From: Acidobacteria bacterium RIFCSPLOWO2_12_FULL_68_19
Lineage (GTDB): Bacteria; Acidobacteriota; Vicinamibacteria; Vicinamibacterales; UBA2999
NCBI GenBank assembly: GCA_001767525.1
Contig: MELF01000025.1
Span: 113,971-147,563, forward strand
Direction of reading: 5' to 3'
Length of the DNA: 33,593 nucleotides
The translations under genes were made by a program, and so were the position numbers. The notes under the pieces were generated by a model. That model was not told where the DNA came from, did no database searches, and saw nothing but the letters and a program-made list of their open reading frames with translations. How positions within the stretch are numbered: position 1 is the first letter of the stretch; each line of letters begins with the position of its first letter. Of the stretch, positions 1 to 7,082 are shown piece after piece.

Positions 1-736
1 CCGGCTCGCCGTGCATGATCTCGCCGATGATGCTGGCCTGGCTCTTGCCGTCGAACGCCTTCCTGCCGGTGACCATCTCGTACACGAGCGCCCCGAAGGC
101 GAAGAGATCCGTGCGCGCGTCCGCCTCGCTCCCCTCGAGCTGCTCCGGCGCCATGTACTGCATCGTGCCGAGGATCGTGCCCGGCACCGTGAGCGGACTG
201 TCCTGCGTGGTCAGCGCCGACAGCGTCGACACGGGGGACACCTTGAGCTTCGCCAGGCCGAAGTCGAGCAGCTTCGTTCCGCTCTCGGTGAGCATGATGT
301 TGCCTGGCTTCAGATCCCGGTGGACGATGCGTGCCTGGTGCGCCTTGTCGAGCGCGTCGGCGACCTCGATGGCGTACTCGAGCGCCTGCTCGAACGGCAG
401 CGCCCCTTTCGCGAGCCGCTGTGCCAGCGTCTCGCCCTCCAGGTACTCCATCACGATGAAATCGACCGCCTGGCCTGAGCCCGTCGAAGGCTCCTGGTGG
501 CCCACGTCGAAGACCGGGCAGATGTGCGGGTGGCTCAGGGCGGCGAGCGTTCTGGCTTCGACTTCGAACCGGTGCTTCAGCGCCGGGTCGGCGGCGATGT
601 GCTCGGGGAGCACCTTGATGGCGACGGTGCGGTTCAGGCGAGTGTCTCGACCTCTATAGACCTCGCCCATACCGCCGGCCCCAAGGGCGGACTGAATCTC
701 GTACGGCCCAAGGCGCGTGCCGGCGGCCAGACCCAT
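1..736 (-). CDS. Serine/threonine protein kinase, N-terminal part (cut by window edge)
   Basis: About 245 residues of a bacterial Hanks-type kinase; the 3' end lies beyond base 1. The ATG at 734-736 gives [15 protein letters not shown], followed by the Gly-rich loop [11 protein letters not shown], the VAIK lysine, the catalytic loop HRDLKPGN, the DFGLAK metal-binding motif and the MAPEQ activation-segment end, so the visible domain looks catalytically complete. Family knowledge: such kinases phosphorylate proteins on Ser/Thr and often continue into a membrane and sensor region, which cannot be seen here. Between the strands following DVGHQ and preceding [13 protein letters not shown] lies an extra [10 protein letters not shown] stretch, encoded by a short element at 474-490 that looks like an in-frame repeat insertion. 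The gene is divergent from soxC, with 175 bp between the two starts. Confidence 0.93.
   Translation of the reverse strand, partial: MGLAAGTRLGPYEIQSALGAGGMGEVYRGRDTRLNRTVAIKVLPEHIAADPALKHRFEVEARTLAALSHPHICPVFDVGHQEPSTGSGQAVDFIVMEYLEGETLAQRLAKGALPFEQALEYAIEVADALDKAHQARIVHRDLKPGNIMLTESGTKLLDFGLAKLKVSPVSTLSALTTQDSPLTVPGTILGTMQYMAPEQLEGSEADARTDLFAFGALVYEMVTGRKAFDGKSQASIIGEIMHGEP
474..490. repeat. Short repeat-like element inserted in frame in the kinase gene
   Basis: The 17-mer CCTGAGCCCGTCGAAGG encodes PSTGSGQ on the minus strand, between beta strands of the kinase N-lobe where related kinases usually have a short turn (typically DVGHQDG-DFLVMEYL). I recall near-identical TTCGAC-GGCTCAGG elements scattered in genomes and proteins of this lineage, but cannot check that here. 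It keeps the reading frame and sits in a surface loop, so the kinase probably tolerates it. Confidence 0.45.
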
Positions 737-911
737 GCTCAGCGCATTCTAGCGCCAACCCGGGAGAATGAACCTTCGATCGGACCCCCGACGATGTGGA
801 TCCAGGCGTCCGAGAGTGACCGACGCGCCTCGAAGTCGAACACGGCGAACGTCATCCGGGCTTTCTGCTACTATGACCGCGCCTTCGACAACTTCGGAAG
901 GAGAACCTCCT

Positions 912-2144
912 ATGGGTTCGCATCCCCGTTCCGACCGTCGTCGTTTCCTGACGAGCGGCGGCGCCCTGGCCGGGTTTGTGATGGGAGCGACCCGGCCGGG
1001 ACGCAGTCAGACCGCCGCACCCTACGAGCCTCAGGGTCTGCTCGCCTACGGCCAACCCTCCCGGTTCGCCAACCTCGTCCGCAGGACCACCGGCCGGCCG
1101 ACCACCATCACCGATACCGCGCTGATGACGCCGCTCCAGGAACTGGACGGGATCATCACACCCTCCGGCCTCCACTACCTGATGGACCACGTCAACGGCA
1201 TTCCCGATATCGATCCGCGCCAGCATCGGCTGCTGCTGCACGGGATGGTGGACCGTCCGTTGACCTTCACGATGGAGGAGCTGAAGCGCTTCCCGTCGGT
1301 GTCGCGGATCCATTTCCTCGAGTGCAACGCCAACAGCCGGCCGCTGCGTGGTCCGAACCGCGAGTCGGTCCAACTGGTGCACGGGCGCACCAGCTGCAGT
1401 GAATGGACGGGGGTGTTGCTGTCGGTTCTGCTCGCGGAGTGCGGCGTTCAGCAGCAGGCGAGCTGGATCGTGGCCGAAGGGTCGGACTCGAACCGGTACA
1501 CCATGAGCATTCCGCTCGGGAAGGCCCTCGACGACGCCCTGGTCGCCTACGCGCAGAATGGCGAACCGGTGCGCCCGCACCAGGGCTATCCGCTGCGACT
1601 CGTGGTGCCCGGGTGGGAAGCCATTCGCGCGGTCAAGTGGCTGCGCCGCGTTCACGTGGTCGACCAGCCCTACATGGCGTGGCACGAGAGCGGGAACAAC
1701 GCCGACACCAGACCCGACGGCAAGGGATTGTGGTTCCGGTTCGAGCTGGGGCCGAAATCGGTCATTACGCGACCGTCGGGCGGGCAGCACCTGCCCGGCC
1801 CCGGGTTCTGCGAGATCACCGGGCTGGCATGGAGCGGCGGCGGCATCGTACGCAGGGTCGACGTGTCGACCGACGGCGGCCGCACCTATCGGGAGGCGGA
1901 ACTGCAGCAGCCGGTGCTGCCGCACGCGCACACCCGCTTCCGCTTCCCGTGGCGGTGGAACGGCGAAGAGGCCGTGCTGCAGTCGCGCTGCACGGACCAA
2001 CGCGGCGAGGTCCAGCCCACCATCGAGGAGGCGGCGAAGATCCTGAACGCCACCATCGACTACTTCTATCAGGCCGACCACTTCAACGGCATCCAGCCGT
2101 GGAAGATCGCCCGGGACGGGAGCGTGACCAATGCGCTGCCGTGA
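912..2144 (+). CDS. soxC: SoxC-like sulfite/sulfane dehydrogenase, molybdenum-cofactor subunit
   Basis: 410 residues from the ATG at 912, which has a strong upstream ribosome site (AAGGAG at 898-903); an in-frame ATG at 768 lacks one and would bury the export signal. The N-terminus carries a Tat motif (DRRRFLT, residues 8-14) and a hydrophobic stretch, so the folded Mo enzyme is probably exported to the periplasm. The oxidoreductase molybdopterin domain follows, with the likely Mo-ligand Cys138 in HFLECNANS. The C-terminal third (CEITGLAWSGGG, VDVSTDGGRTYREAE) matches the Mo-cofactor dimerisation domain. The coding end overlaps soxD by 14 bp. No soxXYZAB genes are visible, so the role may be free sulfite or sulfane oxidation rather than the full Sox cycle. 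The sulfite oxidase family assignment is firm; the exact substrate is inference. Confidence 0.87.
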   Translation: MGSHPRSDRRRFLTSGGALAGFVMGATRPGRSQTAAPYEPQGLLAYGQPSRFANLVRRTTGRPTTITDTALMTPLQELDGIITPSGLHYLMDHVNGIPDIDPRQHRLLLHGMVDRPLTFTMEELKRFPSVSRIHFLECNANSRPLRGPNRESVQLVHGRTSCSEWTGVLLSVLLAECGVQQQASWIVAEGSDSNRYTMSIPLGKALDDALVAYAQNGEPVRPHQGYPLRLVVPGWEAIRAVKWLRRVHVVDQPYMAWHESGNNADTRPDGKGLWFRFELGPKSVITRPSGGQHLPGPGFCEITGLAWSGGGIVRRVDVSTDGGRTYREAELQQPVLPHAHTRFRFPWRWNGEEAVLQSRCTDQRGEVQPTIEEAAKILNATIDYFYQADHFNGIQPWKIARDGSVTNALP

Positions 2145-2697
2145 GCGTCTCCTCGCCGCGGCGGTCACGCTCGCCGCGTGCGTGCCGGCACAGGCACAGG
2201 GACCGACCTATGGGCTCGGACGGACGCCAAGCGCCGAGGACATCAGGGCCGCCGACACGGCGGTGGCGCCCGACGGGACCGGATTGCCACCGGGGAGAGG
2301 CACGGCGAGAGACGGAGCCGGGGTGTACGCGCAGAAGTGCGCGGCCTGTCATGGCCCGAACGGCACCGGCACCGCGCTCCATCGCGGGCTCATTCCGCTC
2401 GGCAACGCGAAGCCGGTGAAGATCCAGGGAAGCCTCGTCCCATACGCCACCACCGTCTGGGACTTCATCAACCGCGCCATGCCGTGGACCAAGCCGGGCT
2501 CGCTCGTCGCCGACGAGGTGTACGCGGTCACCGCCTACGTGCTGTATCTCAACGACATCGTCAAGGACACCGACGTCCTCGACGCCACGAGCCTCTCGAA
2601 AGTACAAATGCCCCACCGCGACGATTTCATTCCGGCACAGCCTGGGTGGAAGCCCGGCACACGACGACAGTTCGGCAACTATCCCAAGCGTCAGTGA
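2131..2697 (+). CDS. soxD: SoxD-like c-type cytochrome, electron acceptor of SoxC
   Basis: 188 residues with a Sec signal (MRCRERLLAAAVTLAACVPAQAQG). One haem-c site CAACH is at residues 70-74, followed by HGPNGTG, and Met117 in RAMPW is a plausible distal ligand, as in SoxD/class I cytochromes. The start lies inside soxC (14-bp overlap) with GGGAG upstream, implying translational coupling. It would take electrons from the SoxC molybdenum centre in the periplasm and pass them to the respiratory chain. It is half the length of the di-haem SoxD of classical Sox operons and resembles the single-haem sulfite-dehydrogenase cytochrome partner. Confidence 0.85.
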   Translation: MRCRERLLAAAVTLAACVPAQAQGPTYGLGRTPSAEDIRAADTAVAPDGTGLPPGRGTARDGAGVYAQKCAACHGPNGTGTALHRGLIPLGNAKPVKIQGSLVPYATTVWDFINRAMPWTKPGSLVADEVYAVTAYVLYLNDIVKDTDVLDATSLSKVQMPHRDDFIPAQPGWKPGTRRQFGNYPKRQ

Positions 2698-2710
2698 GGA
2701 GGAGGGCGCG

Positions 2711-3655
2711 ATGAAGGCTCCTCTCGTCCTGGCGGCGCTGTCCATCGCCGCCATGTCCCAGGCCGGCGCGGGCTGGTCGCCCACGGGCTCCATGCCGTAC
2801 GAGCGGTCGGAAACGGCCGCGGTGGCGCTGAACGAGAAGATCTATGTCATCTCCGGCAACTCGCGCGGCGTGGAAGCCAACGCGTTCACGCAGGAATACG
2901 ACCCCACCACCGGAGGATGGCGGGAACTGGCGCTCATGCCGTCGGTCGCCTCGCATGCCGGCGCCGCGGCGCTGAACGGCCGGATTTACGTCGTCGGCGG
3001 CTTCGTCGCCAACGTCCATGCCGGCGCGATCAATCGCGTGTTCGAATACGATCCCGCGACCGATCGCTGGCGCGCGGTCGCGCCGCTCTCGGCCCCGCGC
3101 GGCGCCTCTGGCGTCGTCGCGCTGAACGGAAGGCTCCACGCCATCGGCGGGCGCGACATGGAACGCCGGACCGTGGCGACACACGAGGTCTACGATCCGG
3201 CTGCCAACACCTGGGGTCTGGCCGCGCCGCTGCCGCTGGCGCGCGACCATCTCGGGATCGCCGTCGCCATGGGACGCATTCATGTCGTCGGCGGGCGCAC
3301 CGACGCCACCGTCGACAACACCGCGCGCCACGACGTGTACGACCCCGAGCGCAACACGTGGAGCACGGCGGCGCCGCTTCCCACCGCCCGCAGCGCGGGC
3401 GTCACGTTCTCCCTCGACGGCCGCATCGTCTACGCGGGCGGCGAATGCCGCGACGCCGCGGCGCGCACCACGTTTACCGAGGTCGAGGCGTACGATCCGA
3501 CGACCGACCGCTGGACCGCGTTGCCGCCCCTGCAGCCGGGGCGACACGCGGCGGCGGCGGCGGCAATCGGCAGCCAGGCCTATCTGTTCGGCGGCAATAC
3601 GGGGTGCGGCGGCGGCGGACCGTCGAACGACGTACTCAGCTTCCGCCTCCGTTGA
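2711..3655 (+). CDS. Exported Kelch-repeat beta-propeller protein
   Basis: 314 residues: a signal peptide (MKAPLVLAALSIAAMSQAGA) and then about six Kelch blades. Each blade has the YDP..N/D.W......P pattern and a following GG-rich turn (YVVGGF, HAIGGR, HVVGGR, VYAGGE, YLFGGN). The start follows soxD by 13 bp with GAGGAGG upstream, so it is the third gene of the soxCD operon. Kelch propellers usually bind partners or act as scaffolds; galactose-oxidase-type catalytic residues are not apparent. A link to the sulfite dehydrogenase complex is inferred only from the operon. The 3' end overlaps the convergent amidase gene by 20 bp. Confidence 0.85.
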   Translation: MKAPLVLAALSIAAMSQAGAGWSPTGSMPYERSETAAVALNEKIYVISGNSRGVEANAFTQEYDPTTGGWRELALMPSVASHAGAAALNGRIYVVGGFVANVHAGAINRVFEYDPATDRWRAVAPLSAPRGASGVVALNGRLHAIGGRDMERRTVATHEVYDPAANTWGLAAPLPLARDHLGIAVAMGRIHVVGGRTDATVDNTARHDVYDPERNTWSTAAPLPTARSAGVTFSLDGRIVYAGGECRDAAARTTFTEVEAYDPTTDRWTALPPLQPGRHAAAAAAIGSQAYLFGGNTGCGGGGPSNDVLSFRLR

Positions 3656-4850
3656 GCAGGACTCGTTCGATTTCCACCGCCACGCGCAGCACTCGAGAGT
3701 CGTCGCCCGGACTGCCGGTGAGCTGCACGCCGAGCGGCAGGCCGGTGGCGTCGCCCATGGGAATCGTGATCGCCGGCGTGCCGAGCGCGGTCCACGGTGA
3801 GTTCATGCGCGGATCGCCGGTCGAGGCCAGGCCGAACGGCGCCGGGCCCACGGCCGCGGGCACGAGCACGACCGGCGTCGTGGCGTGGATCTCCGCGGCG
3901 CGCTCGCGGCACGCGGCGATATGTCGCCGCGCGTCGTCGTACCGCCCGCTCCCGACGCCCCGTCCCTCCTGGACGAGATCGGCCAGGTCGGCCAGTTGCG
4001 CGCCGTACGCCTCGTACCGCTCCCGATGCACGCCGGCCGCCTCGTACGCCATCACCACGCGCGAGGCGGCGTGCAGCTCGGCGAGCAGGCCGCCAAGATC
4101 GAGCGGCTCGACGGCCATACCCGCCTTCCGCAGCCGCGCGACCGTGCGCTGCAGCGCGGCGGCCATGGCCGGCTCGACATCCGGCAGCGGCTCGGGGATG
4201 CCGAGCGCGAAGTCCGCGGCGGGCGACGGGCTGGGATGTCCCAGCGCCTCCCAGAGCGCCAGCATGTCGGCGGCGGACGAGGTGAAGAACCCCAGCGTGT
4301 CGAGGCTCGGCGCGAGCGGAAGAACCCCGTCGAGCGACACGAGCCCGTAGGTCGGCTTGAAGCCGGCGACGCCGCAGAAGGAGGCCGGCCGCAGCACCGA
4401 CCCGAGCGTCTGCGTGCCGAGGGCGAACGGCACCGTCCCGGCGGCCACCGCCGCCGCCGATCCACTGGAGCTGCCGCCGGGGGTGTGCGCGAGGTTGCGT
4501 GGGTTCCGCGTCGGCGCCGGCGTCCGGTACGCGAACGCCGTCGTCTGGGTCTTCCCCAGGAGGATGGCGCCGCGCCGCCGCAGATCCTGGACGACGGCGG
4601 CGTCCTCGGCGCCGGTCCGGCCTTTGTAGATCGGCGACCCGAACTCCGTGGCCAGACCGCGCGTCTCGATGATGTCCTTGACGCCAAAGGGCACGCCCGA
4701 GAGCGGTCCTTCGCCGGTGGCCGGCTGCGGCGATACCCGGACCCAGGCGTGAATCGACGGGTCGAGGAGGGCGATGCGGTCGAGACAGCCTTGGCGCGCG
4801 CGCTCGCGTTCCTCCCGCGAGGCGCGCATCCAGTCGGTGAGACCAATCAC
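3636..4850 (-). CDS. Amidase-signature family hydrolase, cytoplasmic
   Basis: 404 residues from a GTG start at 4850 whose GTGA overlaps the stop of the upstream propeller gene, implying coupled translation. The amidase-signature triad is visible: Lys58 (GVKDII), Ser127 in GGSSSGS and Ser151 in LGSVLRPASFCG. The spacing of 69 and 24 residues equals the Lys62-Ser131-Ser155 spacing I recall for malonamidase E2. There is no signal peptide, so it probably acts in the cytoplasm, releasing ammonia from a small amide. It is shorter than GatA (about 480 residues), and no gatB or gatC is near, so a tRNA amidotransferase role is unlikely. The substrate cannot be told from sequence. Last gene of an acetamidase-propeller-amidase operon. 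Confidence 0.88.
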   Translation of the reverse strand: MIGLTDWMRASREERERARQGCLDRIALLDPSIHAWVRVSPQPATGEGPLSGVPFGVKDIIETRGLATEFGSPIYKGRTGAEDAAVVQDLRRRGAILLGKTQTTAFAYRTPAPTRNPRNLAHTPGGSSSGSAAAVAAGTVPFALGTQTLGSVLRPASFCGVAGFKPTYGLVSLDGVLPLAPSLDTLGFFTSSAADMLALWEALGHPSPSPAADFALGIPEPLPDVEPAMAAALQRTVARLRKAGMAVEPLDLGGLLAELHAASRVVMAYEAAGVHRERYEAYGAQLADLADLVQEGRGVGSGRYDDARRHIAACRERAAEIHATTPVVLVPAAVGPAPFGLASTGDPRMNSPWTALGTPAITIPMGDATGLPLGVQLTGSPGDDSRVLRVAVEIERVLLNGGGS

Positions 4851-5935
4851 CGCGTGGCGGCCGCCAGACCCAGGAACGCGAACTTCTGCACGCGCCGGTT
4901 CACGGGCTGGAGCGGCGTGACTTCGGTGGTGTAGAGGTTGCCCTTCGAGTCGATGTTCATGTGGTGGAGCGTGCCGAACTCCCCCGGCGCGGATCCCCAG
5001 CGGCCGAACTCGTCGAGGAGCGTGAGCGTGCGCCGATCGAAGACCATCAGCTTCGCCTGGCTCCTGTTCGCGACGTACAGGAACCGCTGTCCTAGGTCGG
5101 CGGAGAACGCGGTGCTCGCCGCCGTCGTCCCGTTGCCGCATGCCGGCGCCCGGCACTCGCGCCCGATGAACACCTGGCTGACATAGGTGCCGTCGAGGCG
5201 GAACAGCTGCACCCGCTTGCCGCCCCGATCCGACACGTAGACGAGTCCGTCGCGCGACACCCGGACCGCGTGCACCGGCTGCACGAACTGCGGCGCGCCC
5301 TTCGGGTCGGCATCGGCGCTGGCCGGCGGGCCGTCGGTCGGCGGGTTCCCGAATGCCCCCCACATCCGCTTGAAGCGGCCGGTGCCTGCGTCGAACACGG
5401 CGATCCGGCGGTTGCCGTACCCGTCGGCCACGAAGAGCTCGTTGGTCGCCTCGTGCAGGAATGCGTCGGCGGGGCGGTTCAGGTTCGCCGTGTCGGCATT
5501 CCCCTTGCTCTGCCCCGCCCGGCCGATTTGCGACACGAACCTGCCGCCCCGGGTGAACTTCAGGATCTGATGGTCCTTCTCGCCGTTGCCGCCGATCCAG
5601 ACGAATCCCTTCGGGTCGGCGTAGATGCCATGTTCGACCTCCGGCCACTCGTATCCCGGTCCCGGCCCGCCCCACGCCTGGATGAAGGTGCCGGCCGCGT
5701 CGAACTCGACGACCGGCGGCGCCGCGCGCGGCTTCTCCGCCGGCTCGAGCGAGCCCGGCCGCTGCAGGACCCACACGTGATCCTGGGCGTCGATCGAGAC
5801 GCTCGACACCTCGCCGAACTGCCAGTCGTTGGGAATTCTCGGCCAGGAGGGGTCCGGCTCGAAGCGCGGCACGTCGCGCCCCTGCGCGACGACGAGCGCC
5901 GACAGCAGGATCAGTCCGACAACCGTCCTGTGCAT
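4847..5935 (-). CDS. Exported NHL-repeat six-bladed propeller (amidating-lyase-like)
   Basis: 362 residues with a Sec signal (MHRTVVGLILLSALVVAQG). NHL-type blades recur: VSIDAQDHVWVLQRPG, IYADPKGFVWIGGNG, LFVADGYGNRRIAVFD, VSRDGLVYVSDRGGKRVQLF, MNIDSKGNLYTTEV. This architecture matches proteins annotated as NHL or peptidyl-alpha-hydroxyglycine alpha-amidating-lyase-like. True lyase activity needs specific metal-binding His and Tyr residues that I cannot confirm by eye. The gene starts 7 bp after the acetamidase stop and its TGA overlaps the amidase GTG, so it is the middle gene of an amide-related operon. It could be a binding protein or an enzyme acting on secreted amides. Confidence 0.8.
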   Translation of the reverse strand: MHRTVVGLILLSALVVAQGRDVPRFEPDPSWPRIPNDWQFGEVSSVSIDAQDHVWVLQRPGSLEPAEKPRAAPPVVEFDAAGTFIQAWGGPGPGYEWPEVEHGIYADPKGFVWIGGNGEKDHQILKFTRGGRFVSQIGRAGQSKGNADTANLNRPADAFLHEATNELFVADGYGNRRIAVFDAGTGRFKRMWGAFGNPPTDGPPASADADPKGAPQFVQPVHAVRVSRDGLVYVSDRGGKRVQLFRLDGTYVSQVFIGRECRAPACGNGTTAASTAFSADLGQRFLYVANRSQAKLMVFDRRTLTLLDEFGRWGSAPGEFGTLHHMNIDSKGNLYTTEVTPLQPVNRRVQKFAFLGLAAATR

Positions 5936-5942
5936 GGGGCCC

Positions 5943-6965
5943 TCATTTCGCGAAGATCGACTTCGGGATCATCGCGTGCACGCCCTTGGTCCCGTCCACG
6001 AGCTGCGTCACGCGGAGGTCGACGGCCACCGACGTCAGGATGTACGCCTCGTCTCGAGTGAGCTTCTTCTCCGTGACGAGGAAGTCGATGGCCTCCCGCG
6101 TCGCGAGCTTGGACGCTTCGTCCAGGTCGGGATTGAGTCCCATCGTGATGTAGTGTGTGGGCGTTTCGGCGCGCGGCCAGTTCAGGCGCATCCCCTTCCG
6201 CAGAATCACCTGCACCGTGCCGCGCACCGACGTCTCGAGCGCCGTGAGCGTCACCTCGCCGTCGCCCTGCATCGCGTGCGCGTCGCCCATCGAGAGCAGC
6301 GCGCCCGGCACGTGCACCGGCAGATACAGCGTGGATCCCGCGATGAGCTCCTTGTTGTCGAGATTGCCCGTATGGTGACCGGGCGGACCGCTCGACACCC
6401 GCCCGACGAGCGGGTTCGGCGCCACGCCGATCGATCCGAAGAACGGCGCCAGAGGCAGCGTGATGCCGGGGGCGAACTCGGTGACGCCGCGCGCGGTGTC
6501 GAAGCGAAACAGCTTGAACCGCGTGTATGGGAACTCGTCCGGCAGCGTGCCGCCGCCCGGAATGAAGCCGGTCACGCCGTACGGATGCAGGAACTCGAAG
6601 CCGAGGATCCGGACCTCGAGGACGTCGCCCGGCTCGGCGCCCTCGACCCAGATGGGACCGGTCAGCGGATGCGCCCCGGGGCCGCGCTCGGTCACGGCCG
6701 CTTCCACCGCCTTCATCGACTCCGGAATCTCGGCCTCGGAGACGCCGGCCGCCCGCAGCCGCGCCAGCCCACGGGCGATCATCGTCTCGACGCGAACCGT
6801 CTCGCCGGACGCGACGCGGAGCACCGGCTTCAACCCGGCGTCGTAGTACCCCCAGTGCACGTGCTGCGGCAGGAGAGGCAGCTCGCGCATCTGCCGGGAC
6901 TGCGACGAGGCGAGCGGCACGAGCAGCAGCCCCGCAGCCGCCAGGAGGAGAATCGTCCTAGACAT
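5943..6965 (-). CDS. Exported acetamidase/formamidase family protein
   Basis: 340 residues from the ATG at 6965, which begins a clear signal peptide (MSRTILLLAAAGLLLVPLA). The open frame runs 32 codons further upstream through a tandem repeat and should not be counted as protein. Family motifs are present: GAEPGDVLEVRILG, PGHHTGNLDNKEL, GSTLYLPVHVPGALLSMGD and HAMQGDGEV, which hold the conserved metal/substrate residues. The family hydrolyses formamide, acetamide or related short amides to ammonia and the acid, and is usually cytoplasmic, so the export signal is notable. First gene of a three-gene operon with an NHL propeller and an amidase. Confidence 0.85.
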   Translation of the reverse strand: MSRTILLLAAAGLLLVPLASSQSRQMRELPLLPQHVHWGYYDAGLKPVLRVASGETVRVETMIARGLARLRAAGVSEAEIPESMKAVEAAVTERGPGAHPLTGPIWVEGAEPGDVLEVRILGFEFLHPYGVTGFIPGGGTLPDEFPYTRFKLFRFDTARGVTEFAPGITLPLAPFFGSIGVAPNPLVGRVSSGPPGHHTGNLDNKELIAGSTLYLPVHVPGALLSMGDAHAMQGDGEVTLTALETSVRGTVQVILRKGMRLNWPRAETPTHYITMGLNPDLDEASKLATREAIDFLVTEKKLTRDEAYILTSVAVDLRVTQLVDGTKGVHAMIPKSIFAK

Positions 6966-6973
6966 AGAGGTCA

Positions 6974-7072
6974 GTACCGTCGCACCCTCGGACGTACCGT
7001 CGCACCCTCGGACGTACCGTCGCACCCTCGGACGCACCGTCGCACCGTCGCACCCTCGCACCGTCGCACCGT
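6974..7072 (-). repeat. Tandem GC-rich repeat (GTGCGACGG/GTGCGAGGG type)
   Basis: Three exact copies of the 20-mer GTACCGTCGCACCCTCGGAC (plus strand, 6974-6993, 6994-7013, 7014-7033) are followed by about 39 bases of the same motif in 9-10 base units (CGCACCGTCGCACCCTCG). It fills most of the 117-bp gap between the esterase gene and the acetamidase start. A related block lies at the right end of the window. Reading through it gives Arg/Cys/Gly-rich nonsense that can falsely lengthen the acetamidase. Confidence 0.9.
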
Positions 7073-7082
7073 TACCCCCCGT

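Noticed and set aside
768-911. Longer soxC start at 768
   Set aside because: The Tat signal must be at the N-terminus, and a strong ribosome site precedes the ATG at 912.
6966-7061. Longer N-terminus for the acetamidase (32 extra codons)
   Set aside because: It encodes only the tandem repeat (Arg/Cys/Gly runs). The ATG at 6965 begins a normal signal peptide.
6974-7072. CRISPR array
   Set aside because: Units are 9-20 bases, contiguous and without unique spacers, and no cas genes are present.
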